From JBCCMB01 sp039026555 (GTDB taxonomy: Bacteria > Pseudomonadota > Alphaproteobacteria > Caulobacterales > Hyphomonadaceae): a DNA stretch of 63,168 nt. The notes under the pieces are model-generated. The model was not told the origin of the DNA and ran no database searches. It saw only the letters and a program-made list of their open reading frames with translations. Location: positions 1-63,168 of the forward strand of contig JBCCMB010000002.1 of the NCBI GenBank assembly GCA_039026555.1, given 5' to 3'. Shown here piece after piece: positions 1 to 8,754 of the stretch; position 1 is the stretch's first letter; each line of letters begins with the position of its first letter. The translations under genes and the position numbers were made by a program.

Positions 1-317
1 CCGCCGGGAAACGATATTTCTGGATCGTCGCGGAGAACAATCAGGTGCAAGCCTGCCTAAAACATCCCGGTTTTGACGAGGACCTGCGCGTGATCGCCAA
101 GCTCAGGCCCTTCACCTATGCGTGGCGGGGATTTGTGTCTCTGCGCGATGAAATCGCCAAAGGACATGTCCGGGTGCTCGGCCCCGCCAAGCTCGCAGAC
201 GCCTTCCCCGACTGGCTCCTCGGCAGCATGTTGGCCGACCAAGACCGCATGCATCCAGGACCCGAACGCGACTTGCAACAAGCGTATCGCTCGCACACCA
301 GAACTGCGGCGGAGTAG
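1..317 (+). CDS. HxlR-family transcriptional regulator, C-terminal part only
   Basis: The reading frame is open from base 3 at the left edge and stops at 317, so the N-terminal winged-helix domain lies outside the window. The visible roughly 104 residues (GKRYFWIVAENNQ, then LKHPGFDEDLRVIAKLRPFTYAW in two pieces, then a DxxxGHVRVLGPAKLADAFPDWL stretch) match the SCP2-like C-terminal domain carried by long HxlR proteins: a PGF-D-hydrophobic strand, a W-G near the middle, and a closing G-P-x-x-L-x-x-x-F-P-x-W-L. HxlR proteins are DNA-binding repressors or activators, often of redox or xenobiotic responses. No target can be read from this fragment. Confidence 0.72.
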   Translation, partial: AGKRYFWIVAENNQVQACLKHPGFDEDLRVIAKLRPFTYAWRGFVSLRDEIAKGHVRVLGPAKLADAFPDWLLGSMLADQDRMHPGPERDLQQAYRSHTRTAAE

Positions 318-520
318 CGCGACTTACCTCTGGTCCAGTTTGGTCGATAGCTTTGTAAAGCCTCGTTTTGTCGCGTTAGCAACGCCTACGAGCGGTGGCG
401 TCTTTGTTGGCTCGTTGGCGTGTGTTTTTTGTAAAGCGCGTTTAAAGCGCTTGGATCACCTTTTCATCAATACGCCATCAACTTGACAAGTTTCTTCAGC
501 AATGAAGCTCGACGAGATGA

Positions 521-1078
521 ATGAGCAATTTCATGGACAAAGCGCTTAACAAAATGGCACCCGTAGTATGGGGTTTGGTCGCATTGATATTTGCTATTTT
601 GATAACCAATGCCGGAGTATTCGCATATCGTCATTATCAAGGAATCGCCGCCAGCAACGAACGCCTTGTGGAGCTGCGTGAGGAGGGGACGCCGGCGTTT
701 TTTGAAGAGCCAACGGTCATACGAGAAGTTTGGAAGAACAAGTACTCTGTGCTTGGGTTTTGCCAGAGTACGGTCGCATCTGTTTCGGAGGACGCAGCAG
801 AAGAGTTTCGCGCGAACTTGGTTTTGGATGGAGCGGATAGCTCTGAGGCGCAATTCTGGCGGCCGAGCCCAACCGATGGATATTTTGCGGACTGCTTCGA
901 GCCAGATGATTGGTCAATGATTCAATCTATATTGTCGTCGGAAGGCGCATTTGTAAGGCCTAATGGGGGTGGGGCGGATTATCGCGAGTTCATGCGCTGG
1001 ATTACACACTATTGGCTGTTCGATCCGGAAAGCAGATTGCTATATCAGGCGACAAAGACCAGCGATGTTCCTGGCTAG
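521..1078 (+). CDS. Hypothetical membrane-anchored protein, 185 aa
   Basis: I do not recognise a family. One hydrophobic segment at about residues 13-36 (VVWGLVALIFAILITNAGVF) follows a short basic start, so the protein is probably anchored in the inner membrane with about 145 residues outside. The outer part is acidic and rich in Trp, Phe and Tyr, with two Cys (about 82 and 128) that could form a disulphide. The gene stands alone: 200 bases without a gene lie before it and 135 after it, and its neighbours are unrelated. Codon use looks slightly less GC-biased than the surrounding genes. It could be an orphan gene; function unknown. Confidence 0.6.
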   Translation: MSNFMDKALNKMAPVVWGLVALIFAILITNAGVFAYRHYQGIAASNERLVELREEGTPAFFEEPTVIREVWKNKYSVLGFCQSTVASVSEDAAEEFRANLVLDGADSSEAQFWRPSPTDGYFADCFEPDDWSMIQSILSSEGAFVRPNGGGADYREFMRWITHYWLFDPESRLLYQATKTSDVPG

Positions 1079-1213
1079 CCTCCCAGTCTTTTCGCTGGAT
1101 AAGCGCTGACGAGACGGTTTCGGAGGCGTCCACCCCCTGAAAGCAGAGACCGATTTAGAGCGGTGTTAGCCTATCTTTGACGTTAGCCCCGCCGCCAACA
1201 GCAGGCGCCTGCG

Positions 1214-2209
1214 CTATCCCAGCAACTCCGCCGCGCGTTCGGCGAAATAGGTGACGACGCCGCTGGCGCCGGCGCGTTTGAAAGCGGCGAGCGTTTCTAA
1301 AATTGCACGGTCTTCATCGAGCCAGCCATTGGCGGCGGCGGCTTTGATTTGTGCGTATTCGCCGGAGATTTGGAACGCCATTGTGGGCACTCCGAATTCG
1401 GAGGAAACGCGCTGGACAATGTCCAAATAGGGCAGCCCGGGTTTCACCATCACCATGTCAGCGCCCTCGGCGAGGTCTTGCGCCACTTCGCGCAGGGCTT
1501 CTTCCGTATTTCCAAAATCCATTTGGTAGGTTTTTTTGTCGCCTTTGAGCGCTGTGGCGGACCCGATCGCGTCGCGATAGGGCCCATAAAAGGCCGAGGC
1601 GTATTTGGCGGCGTAGGACAAAATCATGGCGTTGTGCGCGCCGGTCGCCTCCAGCGCATGGCGGATCGCGCCGATGCGCCCGTCCATCATGTCCGATGGG
1701 GCGATGATGTCCGCGCCCGCCTGCACTTGCACCAGCGCTTGCGCGACAAGGATATCGACGGTGTCGTCGTTGAGGACATAGCCATTGTCGTCGATCACGC
1801 CGTCATGACCATGCGTGGTGAAGGGGTCCAGCGCAACGTCGCAGGCGACGCCGACATTCGGCGCAGCGGCCTTCATCGCCTTGATCACATCGGGGACAAG
1901 CCCGTCCGGGTTCAGCGCTTCATCGCCCGTCGCGTTCTTCCGCGCAGGATCGATGTGCGGGAAAATGGCGACCGCGGGTATGCCCAATTCCTCCGCGCGT
2001 TTGGCGGCCTTTGCGGCTTCGTCGACATTGAGGCGATTGACCCCCGGCATCGCGTCGACCGGAATGAGCGGCTCGGGCCCGTCATGGACGATCAGCGCCC
2101 ATATCAGATCATCAGGGCTGGGCTGCGTTTCGCGCACGAGGCGGCGCGTCCAATCGGCTTGACGCAGGCGGCGCGGACGGGTGGCCGGAAATTGTCCAAA
2201 GCCGGTCAT
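1214..2209 (-). CDS. hemB: Delta-aminolevulinic acid dehydratase (porphobilinogen synthase)
   Basis: Cytoplasmic enzyme that condenses two 5-aminolevulinate molecules to porphobilinogen, the second committed step of heme synthesis. The 331 residues match the family length. Both Schiff-base lysines are present: K202 in SYAAKYASAFYGP and K256 in MVMVKPGLPYLD. The metal-site stretch reads DVALDPFTTHGHDG (about 124-137) with no Cys, so this is the Cys-poor, Mg/K-type enzyme usual in alphaproteobacteria and not the three-Cys zinc enzyme. The start codon overlaps the stop of the upstream GNAT gene as ATGA, which implies translational coupling. The hemA gene of the preceding step lies 5 kb away. Confidence 0.97.
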   Translation of the reverse strand: MTGFGQFPATRPRRLRQADWTRRLVRETQPSPDDLIWALIVHDGPEPLIPVDAMPGVNRLNVDEAAKAAKRAEELGIPAVAIFPHIDPARKNATGDEALNPDGLVPDVIKAMKAAAPNVGVACDVALDPFTTHGHDGVIDDNGYVLNDDTVDILVAQALVQVQAGADIIAPSDMMDGRIGAIRHALEATGAHNAMILSYAAKYASAFYGPYRDAIGSATALKGDKKTYQMDFGNTEEALREVAQDLAEGADMVMVKPGLPYLDIVQRVSSEFGVPTMAFQISGEYAQIKAAAANGWLDEDRAILETLAAFKRAGASGVVTYFAERAAELLG

Positions 2210-2775
2210 ACAAATCTCCGATGGCGAGAAACGGGCCGTTGCATAAAACAGCGCAGCTTCACATCCATCGTCTCGCGCTGGGCCAGCTCAATCGCCAGCT
2301 GCCAATCATTCAGCCGCCAATGCGGGATCTCTTTAAACCCCAGCTTTTTATAGAAGGGCCCGTTCCACGGCACTTTCCGGAAGGTGGACAGCGAGACGCG
2401 CTTATAGCTGCGCGTTTCGGCTTCCTGGATCACACGGCGCGTCAAGCGCGCTCCCAAGCCCCGACGACCATGATCGGGCATGACCGAGATCTGATCGAGA
2501 TACAGATCGTCGCCTCGGTCGGCGCACAAGGCGAACCCAACGGCCGCGTCCGCTTCGTCGGCGGCGACCCAGACCAGCATTTCGCCCAAGCCTTGCCGTA
2601 AGCGGGTTTCGGGGATCGCCTCCAAAGGCCCGTCCCCTGCGCCGAAATCGATAAGCCCCGTGTCGCGAAACAGCTCCGAAGAGGCGATGTCGATGCGTTG
2701 CATGGCCTCGACTTCGTCCGCGCGTGCGGCTCTGATCCGATATTGGGGCGCTTGATCAATCGTGATGCTGGCCAT
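2206..2775 (-). CDS. GNAT-family N-acetyltransferase
   Basis: A 189-residue protein with the GNAT acetyl-CoA fold. Motif A is visible as DQISVMPDHGRRGLGARL (about 94-111), whose GRRGLG loop binds the CoA pyrophosphate, followed by a helix and the late FYKKLGF signature of motif B. The frame is open 49 codons further upstream (to 2922), but that extension is of low complexity. The ATG at 2775 (MASITIDQAPQYRIRAARAD) places the first beta strand correctly and is preferred. It is the first gene of a two-gene unit with hemB, sharing ATGA. The substrate cannot be predicted. Confidence 0.85.
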   Translation of the reverse strand: MASITIDQAPQYRIRAARADEVEAMQRIDIASSELFRDTGLIDFGAGDGPLEAIPETRLRQGLGEMLVWVAADEADAAVGFALCADRGDDLYLDQISVMPDHGRRGLGARLTRRVIQEAETRSYKRVSLSTFRKVPWNGPFYKKLGFKEIPHWRLNDWQLAIELAQRETMDVKLRCFMQRPVSRHRRFV

Positions 2776-2942
2776 GGACTCGTATGTGTCAGGTTTCGCA
2801 GGGCTCGCCAACGCTAAATACTTGCTATCCGGTGCAAAATCCGGGGATGGTTGTGAAATAAGCGCGCCGGGCGCGATCACATGTCGAACGTGCGCGTGAC
2901 CGTCGGACTTCGAACGGCGCACAAATTGGGCTGGAGGTTTGA

Positions 2943-3980
2943 ATGTCGACGTCTCATATCATCGCGCGTTTAGAAGGCCAGGCGGGCCGTATCAGCCTCA
3001 ACCGTCCGGAAGCCTTGCACGCGCTGAACACGGATATGTGCTTGGCGATGATGGAGGCGTTGCAGGCGTGGGCGGACGATCCGGCGGTTGCTTTGGTGCT
3101 GGTTGATCATGCGGAGGGGACGCGCGGATTTTGCGCCGGCGGCGACATTCGGATGCTCGCGGAAAGCGGCGCTGCGGATGGACGCGCAGCGTATGATTTT
3201 TTCGCGGCGGAATATAGGATGAACGCGCTGATCGCGTCTTATCCGAAGCCCTATGTGGCGGTGATGGACGGCGTCGCCATGGGCGGCGGCGTTGGAATTT
3301 CGGTGCATGGCTCACACCGGATCGCGACGGAAAACACATTGTTCGCCATGCCGGAAACGGGGATTGGTCTCTTTCCTGACGTCGGCGGCGGCTGGTTTTT
3401 GCCGCGTCTTGGCGGCGCATTGGGCATGTGGTTGGCGCTGACGGGTGCGCGGCTGAAGGGTGAGGATGTCGCCGCCGCTGGGATCGCCACTCAATACGTC
3501 GAGAGTGCGGCTTTAGACAGTGTGAAGCAATCGCTCGTCTCCGGCGATCTGGCGCTGCTCGAAGCGATGGAATGGGACGCGTACGGCTCCTTCACGCCGA
3601 ATATGGACGTCTTGCAGCGTTGTTTTTCTAAGGACAGCGTCGAAGCCATTCTCGCTGCGCTGGATGACGAAACGAGCGAGTGGGCGGCGAAACAGGCGGC
3701 GACTTTGCGGACGAAATCCCCGCAGACCCTGAAGGTGTCCTTCCGCCAATTAAAGGAGGGCGCCGCGTTTGAAGCTTTTGAAGAGAATATGAAAAACGAA
3801 TACCGCATCGCACGCCGCGTGGTGCATCGACATGATTTCCAGGAGGGTGTTCGCGCGGTCGTGATCGATAAGGACAATGCGCCGAAATGGTCGCCGCCGA
3901 CGCTGGAAGAGGTAGACGAGGATGTAATCGACGCGATTTTCGCGCCCCTGGGCGAAGATGAGCTGAGTTTCACGCCATGA
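2943..3980 (+). CDS. 3-hydroxyisobutyryl-CoA hydrolase (enoyl-CoA hydratase/isomerase superfamily)
   Basis: Hydrolyses 3-hydroxyisobutyryl-CoA to free acid in valine degradation. The crotonase-fold oxyanion hole is formed by GFCAGGDIR (62-70) and MGGGVG (113-118). The MPETGIGLFPDVGGGWFLPRL stretch carries Glu138 and Asp146, the acid pair typical of HIBCH-type hydrolases and not of simple hydratases. The length of 345 aa with a C-terminal helical extension also fits HIBCH and exceeds the roughly 260 aa of ordinary enoyl-CoA hydratases. A GGAGG ribosome site lies just before ATG 2943. Divergent from the GNAT-hemB unit. The stop overlaps the next gene. Confidence 0.88.
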   Translation: MSTSHIIARLEGQAGRISLNRPEALHALNTDMCLAMMEALQAWADDPAVALVLVDHAEGTRGFCAGGDIRMLAESGAADGRAAYDFFAAEYRMNALIASYPKPYVAVMDGVAMGGGVGISVHGSHRIATENTLFAMPETGIGLFPDVGGGWFLPRLGGALGMWLALTGARLKGEDVAAAGIATQYVESAALDSVKQSLVSGDLALLEAMEWDAYGSFTPNMDVLQRCFSKDSVEAILAALDDETSEWAAKQAATLRTKSPQTLKVSFRQLKEGAAFEAFEENMKNEYRIARRVVHRHDFQEGVRAVVIDKDNAPKWSPPTLEEVDEDVIDAIFAPLGEDELSFTP

Positions 3981-4447
3981 GTGCAAGCGTTTCTTCCCGG
4001 CCAGGCGCAGCGGTGCGGGCAACGCTCGCCGGCGTATGTGACCGCTACGCGAAGGCGGTCTCCACCTACAGCGTTGCGAAGATCGGCAAATTCTGGGCGT
4101 TCCCGGCCCTAATCTCAGTCAACGGCGCGCAGATCGCATTCAAGAGCCAAGAGGCGTTCGACGCAAACACTGAAAATCTGTTTGCATTCTACAAGGAGCA
4201 GGGCGTTGTCAGCGCCAGTCGGCGACTGGCGAATGCAATGATCATCGCCAAGGATATGGCGTCGATCGTCGTGGATGATGTGGTCTACGCGGCCGACCTT
4301 GAGCCGATCGCCTCATGGCGCGCGTCCTATGTGTTGCGCCGCACACGCGGGAATACCTGGAAAATTATATTTGCGTCCGCTGACGGCGAGGCCGCCGCGT
4401 GGAAAGCCATGGGCGCAACGCTTGGTCAGACGACAAAGCGCCGCTAA
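3977..4447 (+). CDS. NTF2-like / SnoaL-like hypothetical protein
   Basis: 156 residues. The pattern is a long N-terminal helix (RATLAGVCDRYAKAVSTYSV), a short strand pair with FWAFPALIS, further helix, and a curved sheet ending SWRASYVLRRTRGNTWKIIFAS. This resembles the cone-shaped NTF2-like fold (SnoaL/DUF4440 class), although no catalytic residues stand out. It overlaps the upstream hydrolase by four bases (ATGA), so the two are translationally coupled and may act on related acyl compounds; that is inference. Its stop codon overlaps the stop codon of the convergent gene (4444-4447, CTAA read on both strands). Confidence 0.6.
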   Translation: MSASVSSRPGAAVRATLAGVCDRYAKAVSTYSVAKIGKFWAFPALISVNGAQIAFKSQEAFDANTENLFAFYKEQGVVSASRRLANAMIIAKDMASIVVDDVVYAADLEPIASWRASYVLRRTRGNTWKIIFASADGEAAAWKAMGATLGQTTKRR

Positions 4448-4821
4448 TCGACAGACGCTCGACACTTCAGGTCCTTGACTGCGAAACTTTCGCCTGTGTC
4501 TCGACGCACGACGACGCAGCCATCATCCTCAATCATTAGATCAAATTGCGTCGGAAGGGCGGGGCTCCGCGTGTCATGCGGTCCAAGCTTTGGCGGCAGC
4601 ACCGAAATTGTCGAGGTCTGTGTGAGATCAATAGGCCCGAGCGTTACATCCGCCCGTTCCATAGCATCCGCAAGGCTCGCCCTTAGCGCGTCTAGCGAAG
4701 CCTTGTCGGTTTGCTCCAAGACGGCGAGCGTCCGCGCCGGCGATGCCCCCGGGGGACTTTCGCATGCGAAGATTAGAGCGAACGCGCAAAGCTGAAGGTG
4801 GAGTTTCATCGTCCGGATCAT
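4444..4821 (-). CDS. Small putative lipoprotein, 125 aa
   Basis: Family not recognised. The N terminus MKLHLQLCAFALIFAC looks like a lipoprotein signal with an imperfect lipobox (I-F-A-C), followed by a helical stretch (SLDALRASLADAMERAD) and a small beta-rich C-terminal part (FDLMIEDDGCVVVRRDTGESFAVKDL, given in two pieces in the protein) that could form a short hairpin domain. Two starts are possible, ATG 4821 and ATG 4809. The first has AGAGAG just before it and lies 4 bases past the stop of the S41 protease gene, so the two genes form a unit. A partner or accessory role for the protease is a guess. Confidence 0.55.
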   Translation of the reverse strand: MIRTMKLHLQLCAFALIFACESPPGASPARTLAVLEQTDKASLDALRASLADAMERADVTLGPIDLTQTSTISVLPPKLGPHDTRSPALPTQFDLMIEDDGCVVVRRDTGESFAVKDLKCRASVD

Positions 4822-4827
4822 TACTCT

Positions 4828-6480
4828 CTAATAGGGCGTTCGCATGTCGCGATTTTGACGCAAGATGTCTTCGGTCGGCGATCGCGCGTTCGTCCGGAGT
4901 TCGAGGCCTGGTGCAGAAGTGCGCGCAATCTGAGATGAGGAGGTTGTGGCGGGCGCTGGCGGGCATGCGCCTGTATCGCGATACGTCAGCGCGGCCGCCA
5001 GCAAAGCCTCGTCCGTATCGCCCAGCTCGTGTGAGAGATCATCGGCGACGACGCACCCCGACACCCGCTCGCCGAATGCGAAGCTGGACTCGGCGGGAAC
5101 GAAGCCGTCGGAATAGTCGCCAAAGCCCTTCTCGTTCAAGCCGCGAAACTGGATGGTGTAGTAAGTCTCACCGCAATTGTCGGTTGGATAAAAGCCGTAG
5201 GGTTTGCCGCATGTGACATCGCCGATAAGGATGATTTCCACATCAATGCCACGAAGCCCGTTGATCACCGCTTCGCTGGCGCTGCAGGTGTTTTCCGTCG
5301 ACAAGATAAAAAGGCGCGTTAGGTCCAAACTGTCTAATGGCGCGCCGTTGACGAGCGAAAACCCAAGACCCGTATCGATGAAGGGGACGGGCTCATTGAA
5401 TTCGCCTGTTACCGGGTTTTGGCTGCCGGCGTCGTCGTTGAATTGCAATAATTCAAAGGTCTTGCCGCTGGTCTGAGCGTCCCCGGCGACCATATAGGCC
5501 AGCTGCGAGGCCACCGCCAAAAGCCCGCCGCCATTGTAGCGGAGGTCCAGCACGAGATCCGTCACGCCGTCGCTCTTCAGTAAGCTGATGGCGTTTGCGA
5601 TCTGCTCCTCGGAGGAAAATGGGCTGAACGTGTTGAATAGGATATAGCCGACTTTGCCTGACGGCGTGTCGATCAACTGGGTCCGGTTGACTGGTTGTTC
5701 CACAATGTCGTCCGAGACGACGGATACCGTGCGTACGTCGCCATCGACGTCCAAAACTTCAAACGTGTGCGTTTCACCCGAATTTTCGGGAAAAAGCCCA
5801 GCGTTCAGCGTGTTGATATCCGATTGGGTGTCCCCGGCGATCAAATCCACGCCGTCAATCGAAAGGATCCGCGTTCCCCGTTTAAATTTTGGTTCGCCGG
5901 CCTCAAGCTCCGCCGCCGGAGAACCGGGCTCGGTGTACAGGATCCGATAGTCTCTCGGCGGAGTGTTGGAAGCGACGATAAGCTGAAAACCATAGCCGGC
6001 GTTCGGCGCAGAATTGCGTGCGGCGACAAAATCCTCCGTCGGCTCGCTGAAATGAAAATCATCCTTGTCTTCGCCGGAAGGCGTTTGTTCCGTTGTTTTC
6101 AGCAGCGCGAAGTATTCAAGTCGATCTGTAAAGGGCGTTGGATCGCGATCGACGACTTCGTCATTCCAAAGGTATGTCTCGTGCGTCCAGGAACGGAGCC
6201 AGAAGGTTTCGTCAATTGTCGCGCCTTGTTGGTCCGGAAAGGCATTTCCTTCGATGTCGACGCCTGATCGCGGCGTTTCGCACTGGCTTTCAAACTGGTC
6301 AGCTGATTCGAAAACGCCGGCGGTGAATGTAGGTCCAGACGGTGCGGGCGCCGGAGCCGGCGCAGGGGCGGGCGTCGCCGCCAAATTGGAGCCGTCGCTT
6401 CCGCCGCCGCCGCTACACGCGGCCAGAAGTGTCGCCGCCAGGCAGGCGGACAGATGCAAGCGCGCAGTGGAACAACCCAT
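4828..6480 (-). CDS. S41-family (C-terminal processing type) serine peptidase, lipoprotein
   Basis: 550 residues. Signal peptide with a clean lipobox LLAAC (Cys22), then a Gly/Ser and Ala-Pro linker (24-50), a PDZ-like region (about 175-255, with GSPAAELEAGEPKFKRGTRI and an ILSIDGVDL core), and an S41 catalytic domain with DLRYNGGGL (about 312-320) and TENTCSASEAVINGLRG (395-411), which contains the nucleophile serine followed by Glu. Lipidation implies action at a membrane face in the periplasm. Length and layout match non-canonical S41 lipoproteins of marine proteobacteria more than classic CtpA. The next gene, a small putative lipoprotein, starts 6 bases after the stop. Confidence 0.85.
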   Translation of the reverse strand: MGCSTARLHLSACLAATLLAACSGGGGSDGSNLAATPAPAPAPAPAPSGPTFTAGVFESADQFESQCETPRSGVDIEGNAFPDQQGATIDETFWLRSWTHETYLWNDEVVDRDPTPFTDRLEYFALLKTTEQTPSGEDKDDFHFSEPTEDFVAARNSAPNAGYGFQLIVASNTPPRDYRILYTEPGSPAAELEAGEPKFKRGTRILSIDGVDLIAGDTQSDINTLNAGLFPENSGETHTFEVLDVDGDVRTVSVVSDDIVEQPVNRTQLIDTPSGKVGYILFNTFSPFSSEEQIANAISLLKSDGVTDLVLDLRYNGGGLLAVASQLAYMVAGDAQTSGKTFELLQFNDDAGSQNPVTGEFNEPVPFIDTGLGFSLVNGAPLDSLDLTRLFILSTENTCSASEAVINGLRGIDVEIILIGDVTCGKPYGFYPTDNCGETYYTIQFRGLNEKGFGDYSDGFVPAESSFAFGERVSGCVVADDLSHELGDTDEALLAAALTYRDTGACPPAPATTSSSQIARTSAPGLELRTNARSPTEDILRQNRDMRTPY

Positions 6481-6767
6481 AAAATTCGTCGCTTTGTACT
6501 GAGCTCTAACGACGCAGCCTATCCGGCGGACATTCTGTGTAAACGACCAAAACGGGGCGGTCGCAGCGGCGATGAAAAACTCAGCGTCGCCGCAAACCCG
6601 ATTTCCGCGATTACAAAGCGAAAATACCCACGAAATGAAAAGTTCCGCGGCAAAATTTGATTAAACAAAGGTGAAAATTCATAGAATATCGTTATGCTTA
6701 GTAATTTCTTAGTCTAGACGATGTAGTTTCGATATCAGCCAATCAAAAAACAAATATGGTGGTGGTG

Positions 6768-7265
6768 ATGTTGGAAGCAGTGAACCCGGAAACGGGTAAT
6801 GAAGAAGTCATTGAGCATTCTTTCTTGAAGGCTCTATCACTTCTGGAACAAGCACATCGTCGTTTGCACGATGTAATCAAAGATAATCTTGAGCGTTCCG
6901 GCGAACGTTCGCTGACAGGCGTCCAAGCTTTGCTTCTTTATGAAGTCGGCGACGGTGAAACGCCCGCCAGCGCCCTGCGCGCGCGCGGCGCCTTCGCTGG
7001 TACGTCTATGTCTTACAATGTGAAGAAACTGCAAGAAGCCGGCTATTTGGTGCAAACGCGCTCCGACGATGATCGCCGCACGGTGCGTTTGAAACTGACC
7101 CAATCGGGTGAAACCGTTCGCGACCTCGTTGCGGAATTATTCGAGCGCCAAGCGCAGTCGCTCGAGCCCACCGCCAGTGTCCGCAGCGACGATCTTCAGC
7201 ATTTGAACAAAACCATTTCGCGTCTTGAGCGCTTCTGGTCCGATCAAATCCGGTACCGCCTCTAA
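6768..7265 (+). CDS. MarR-family winged-helix transcriptional regulator
   Basis: 165 residues from ATG 6768; an in-frame ATG at 6756 would add four residues (MVVV), but GGTGGTGG, the only plausible ribosome site, precedes 6768. A dimerisation helix (HSFLKALSLLEQAHRRLHDVI) is followed by the winged-helix domain: LTGVQALLLYEVGD, the recognition region GTSMSYNVKKLQEAGYL, and the wing SDDDRRTVRLKLTQSG with the conserved D-x-R. It resembles the LdtR type of alphaproteobacterial MarR regulators, a tentative assignment. It is preceded by an unusually AT-rich 200-base leader and followed by a terminator-like hairpin, so it is probably transcribed alone. Confidence 0.87.
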   Translation: MLEAVNPETGNEEVIEHSFLKALSLLEQAHRRLHDVIKDNLERSGERSLTGVQALLLYEVGDGETPASALRARGAFAGTSMSYNVKKLQEAGYLVQTRSDDDRRTVRLKLTQSGETVRDLVAELFERQAQSLEPTASVRSDDLQHLNKTISRLERFWSDQIRYRL

Positions 7266-7314
7266 CGTTTGGCGGACATAAAATCGGATAAAACGCTCCA
7301 TATTTGGGGCCCTG

Positions 7315-7350
7315 AAGCCGGCTTGCTTTTGCAGGCCGGCTTATCTTCTT
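7315..7350 (+). terminator. Rho-independent terminator after the MarR gene
   Basis: A 12-bp stem (arms 7315-7326 and 7331-7342, one G-T pair) closes a TTTT loop and is followed by ATCTTCTT. It lies 50 bases past the regulator stop and before hemA, separating the two transcripts. The T-tract is interrupted, so termination may be partial. Confidence 0.65.
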
Positions 7351-7504
7351 GCGCAACTTGTCGCAGCGTTTACGTAATCGCCGCAATTGCCCCGGCTAAC
7401 ATTCGTCAATAAAACGCCTAGATAATAGGGAGCGAAGGGCTGTCGAAACACAGCCGAAGATCCGGTTGGAAGAGGGCGCAGGGCTAGGGCTCGGCGCAAA
7501 TAGT

Positions 7505-8725
7505 ATGAAGCATATCGCCGCCTTCGAAGCTGCATTGAACGACATAAAATCCGAGGGCCGTTATCGCGTTTTTATCGATCTGAAGCGGCATCGCGGACGG
7601 TTTCCGCAGGCGACAGCCCGCTATGAAGATGGTCGTGAGCAAGACGTCGTCGTCTGGTGCTCCAATGATTATCTCGGCATGGGGCAAGATGAGAGCGTCA
7701 TCGAGGCCATGCATGAAGCTGTCGACAGCTTCGGCGCGGGCTCCGGCGGTACGCGTAATATTTCCGGCACCACGCGGTTCCATGTTGATTTGGAACAAGA
7801 ATTGGCGGATCTGCACGGCAAAGCAGCGTCGCTTTTGTTCACCTCCGGCTATGTCGCGAATGAAGCGACACTGTCGACCTTGGCGCGCATTCTGCCAAAT
7901 GTGATCATCTATTCCGACGAATTGAATCACGCCTCCATGATTGAGGGCATTAAGCGCTCGAACTGCGCCAAACGGGTCTTTCGGCACAATGATCTCGGCC
8001 ATTTGCGCGCGTTGATCGAAAACGATCCCGCCGATGCGCCTAAAGTAATTGCGTTTGAAAGCGTTTACTCCATGGATGGCGACATTGCGCCGATCGAAGA
8101 GATTTGCAATCTCGCGGACGAATTTGAGGCTCTCACCTATCTGGATGAGGTCCACGCCGTGGGCATGTATGGGGACCATGGCGCAGGCGTCGCGGAACGC
8201 GACGGTGTGATGGATCGCGTCGATATTATCGAAGGTACGCTGGCGAAAGCCTATGGCGTGATGGGCGGCTACATCGCGACGCGCGCGGATATCGTTGACG
8301 CGATCCGATCTATGGCCCCGGGCTTTATTTTTACGACATCGACCTGTCCTGTCCTAGCCGCCGGTTCGCTGTCCAGCGTGCGGAAGCTTCGCACCGAAGA
8401 GGGACAGGAGCTGCGTGATAAGCAACAAGCGGCCGCCGCCTTGCTGAAGCAGAAGATGCGCGACGCCAAATTGCCCTTGATGGAATCGGAAACGCATATC
8501 GTGCCGCTATTGGTGGGCGATCCGGAGCGGTGCAAGGCGTTATCCGACACCTTGCTCCATGATTTCGGCATATATGTGCAGCCGATCAATTATCCAACCG
8601 TACCGCGTGGTACGGAGCGTTTGCGGTTTACGCCTGGACCGCTTCATACCGAAGACATGATGGACGCCCTTATAAGCGCGCTTTTGGCGATCTGGGCGCA
8701 ATTAGGTTTAGAACGAGCGGCGTAA
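7505..8725 (+). CDS. hemA: 5-aminolevulinate synthase
   Basis: PLP enzyme that condenses glycine with succinyl-CoA to 5-aminolevulinate (C4 or Shemin pathway), the entry to heme synthesis in alphaproteobacteria. From ATG 7505 (MKHIAAFEAALNDIKSEGRYR) the protein is 406 aa. The frame stays open upstream to a TTG at 7466, but the shorter form aligns with known N termini. Key sites: the SGSGGTRNISGTT-like glycine loop (about 79-90), DEVHAVGMYG (214-223) for the pyridine ring, and the PLP lysine K248 in EGTLAKAYGVMGG. K248 is the same number as in the Rhodobacter enzyme. No heme-regulatory Cys-Pro motif is seen. Confidence 0.97.
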   Translation: MKHIAAFEAALNDIKSEGRYRVFIDLKRHRGRFPQATARYEDGREQDVVVWCSNDYLGMGQDESVIEAMHEAVDSFGAGSGGTRNISGTTRFHVDLEQELADLHGKAASLLFTSGYVANEATLSTLARILPNVIIYSDELNHASMIEGIKRSNCAKRVFRHNDLGHLRALIENDPADAPKVIAFESVYSMDGDIAPIEEICNLADEFEALTYLDEVHAVGMYGDHGAGVAERDGVMDRVDIIEGTLAKAYGVMGGYIATRADIVDAIRSMAPGFIFTTSTCPVLAAGSLSSVRKLRTEEGQELRDKQQAAAALLKQKMRDAKLPLMESETHIVPLLVGDPERCKALSDTLLHDFGIYVQPINYPTVPRGTERLRFTPGPLHTEDMMDALISALLAIWAQLGLERAA

Positions 8726-8754
8726 CCGATCGTCGCCCTTGTCGGAGCGGAGCC

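Noticed and set aside
434..452. AAGCGC/GCGCTT hairpin as a terminator of the HxlR gene
   Set aside because: The stem has only 6 bp and no T-run follows on either strand.
1349..2353. Long open frame opposite hemB (334 codons, plus strand)
   Set aside because: It is antisense to a complete, well-conserved hemB; the product is Arg/His-rich and resembles no family. High GC content keeps such shadow frames open.
6454..6660. 68-codon frame in the leader before the MarR gene
   Set aside because: It overlaps the start of the S41 protease gene, lacks a ribosome site and has no conserved text.
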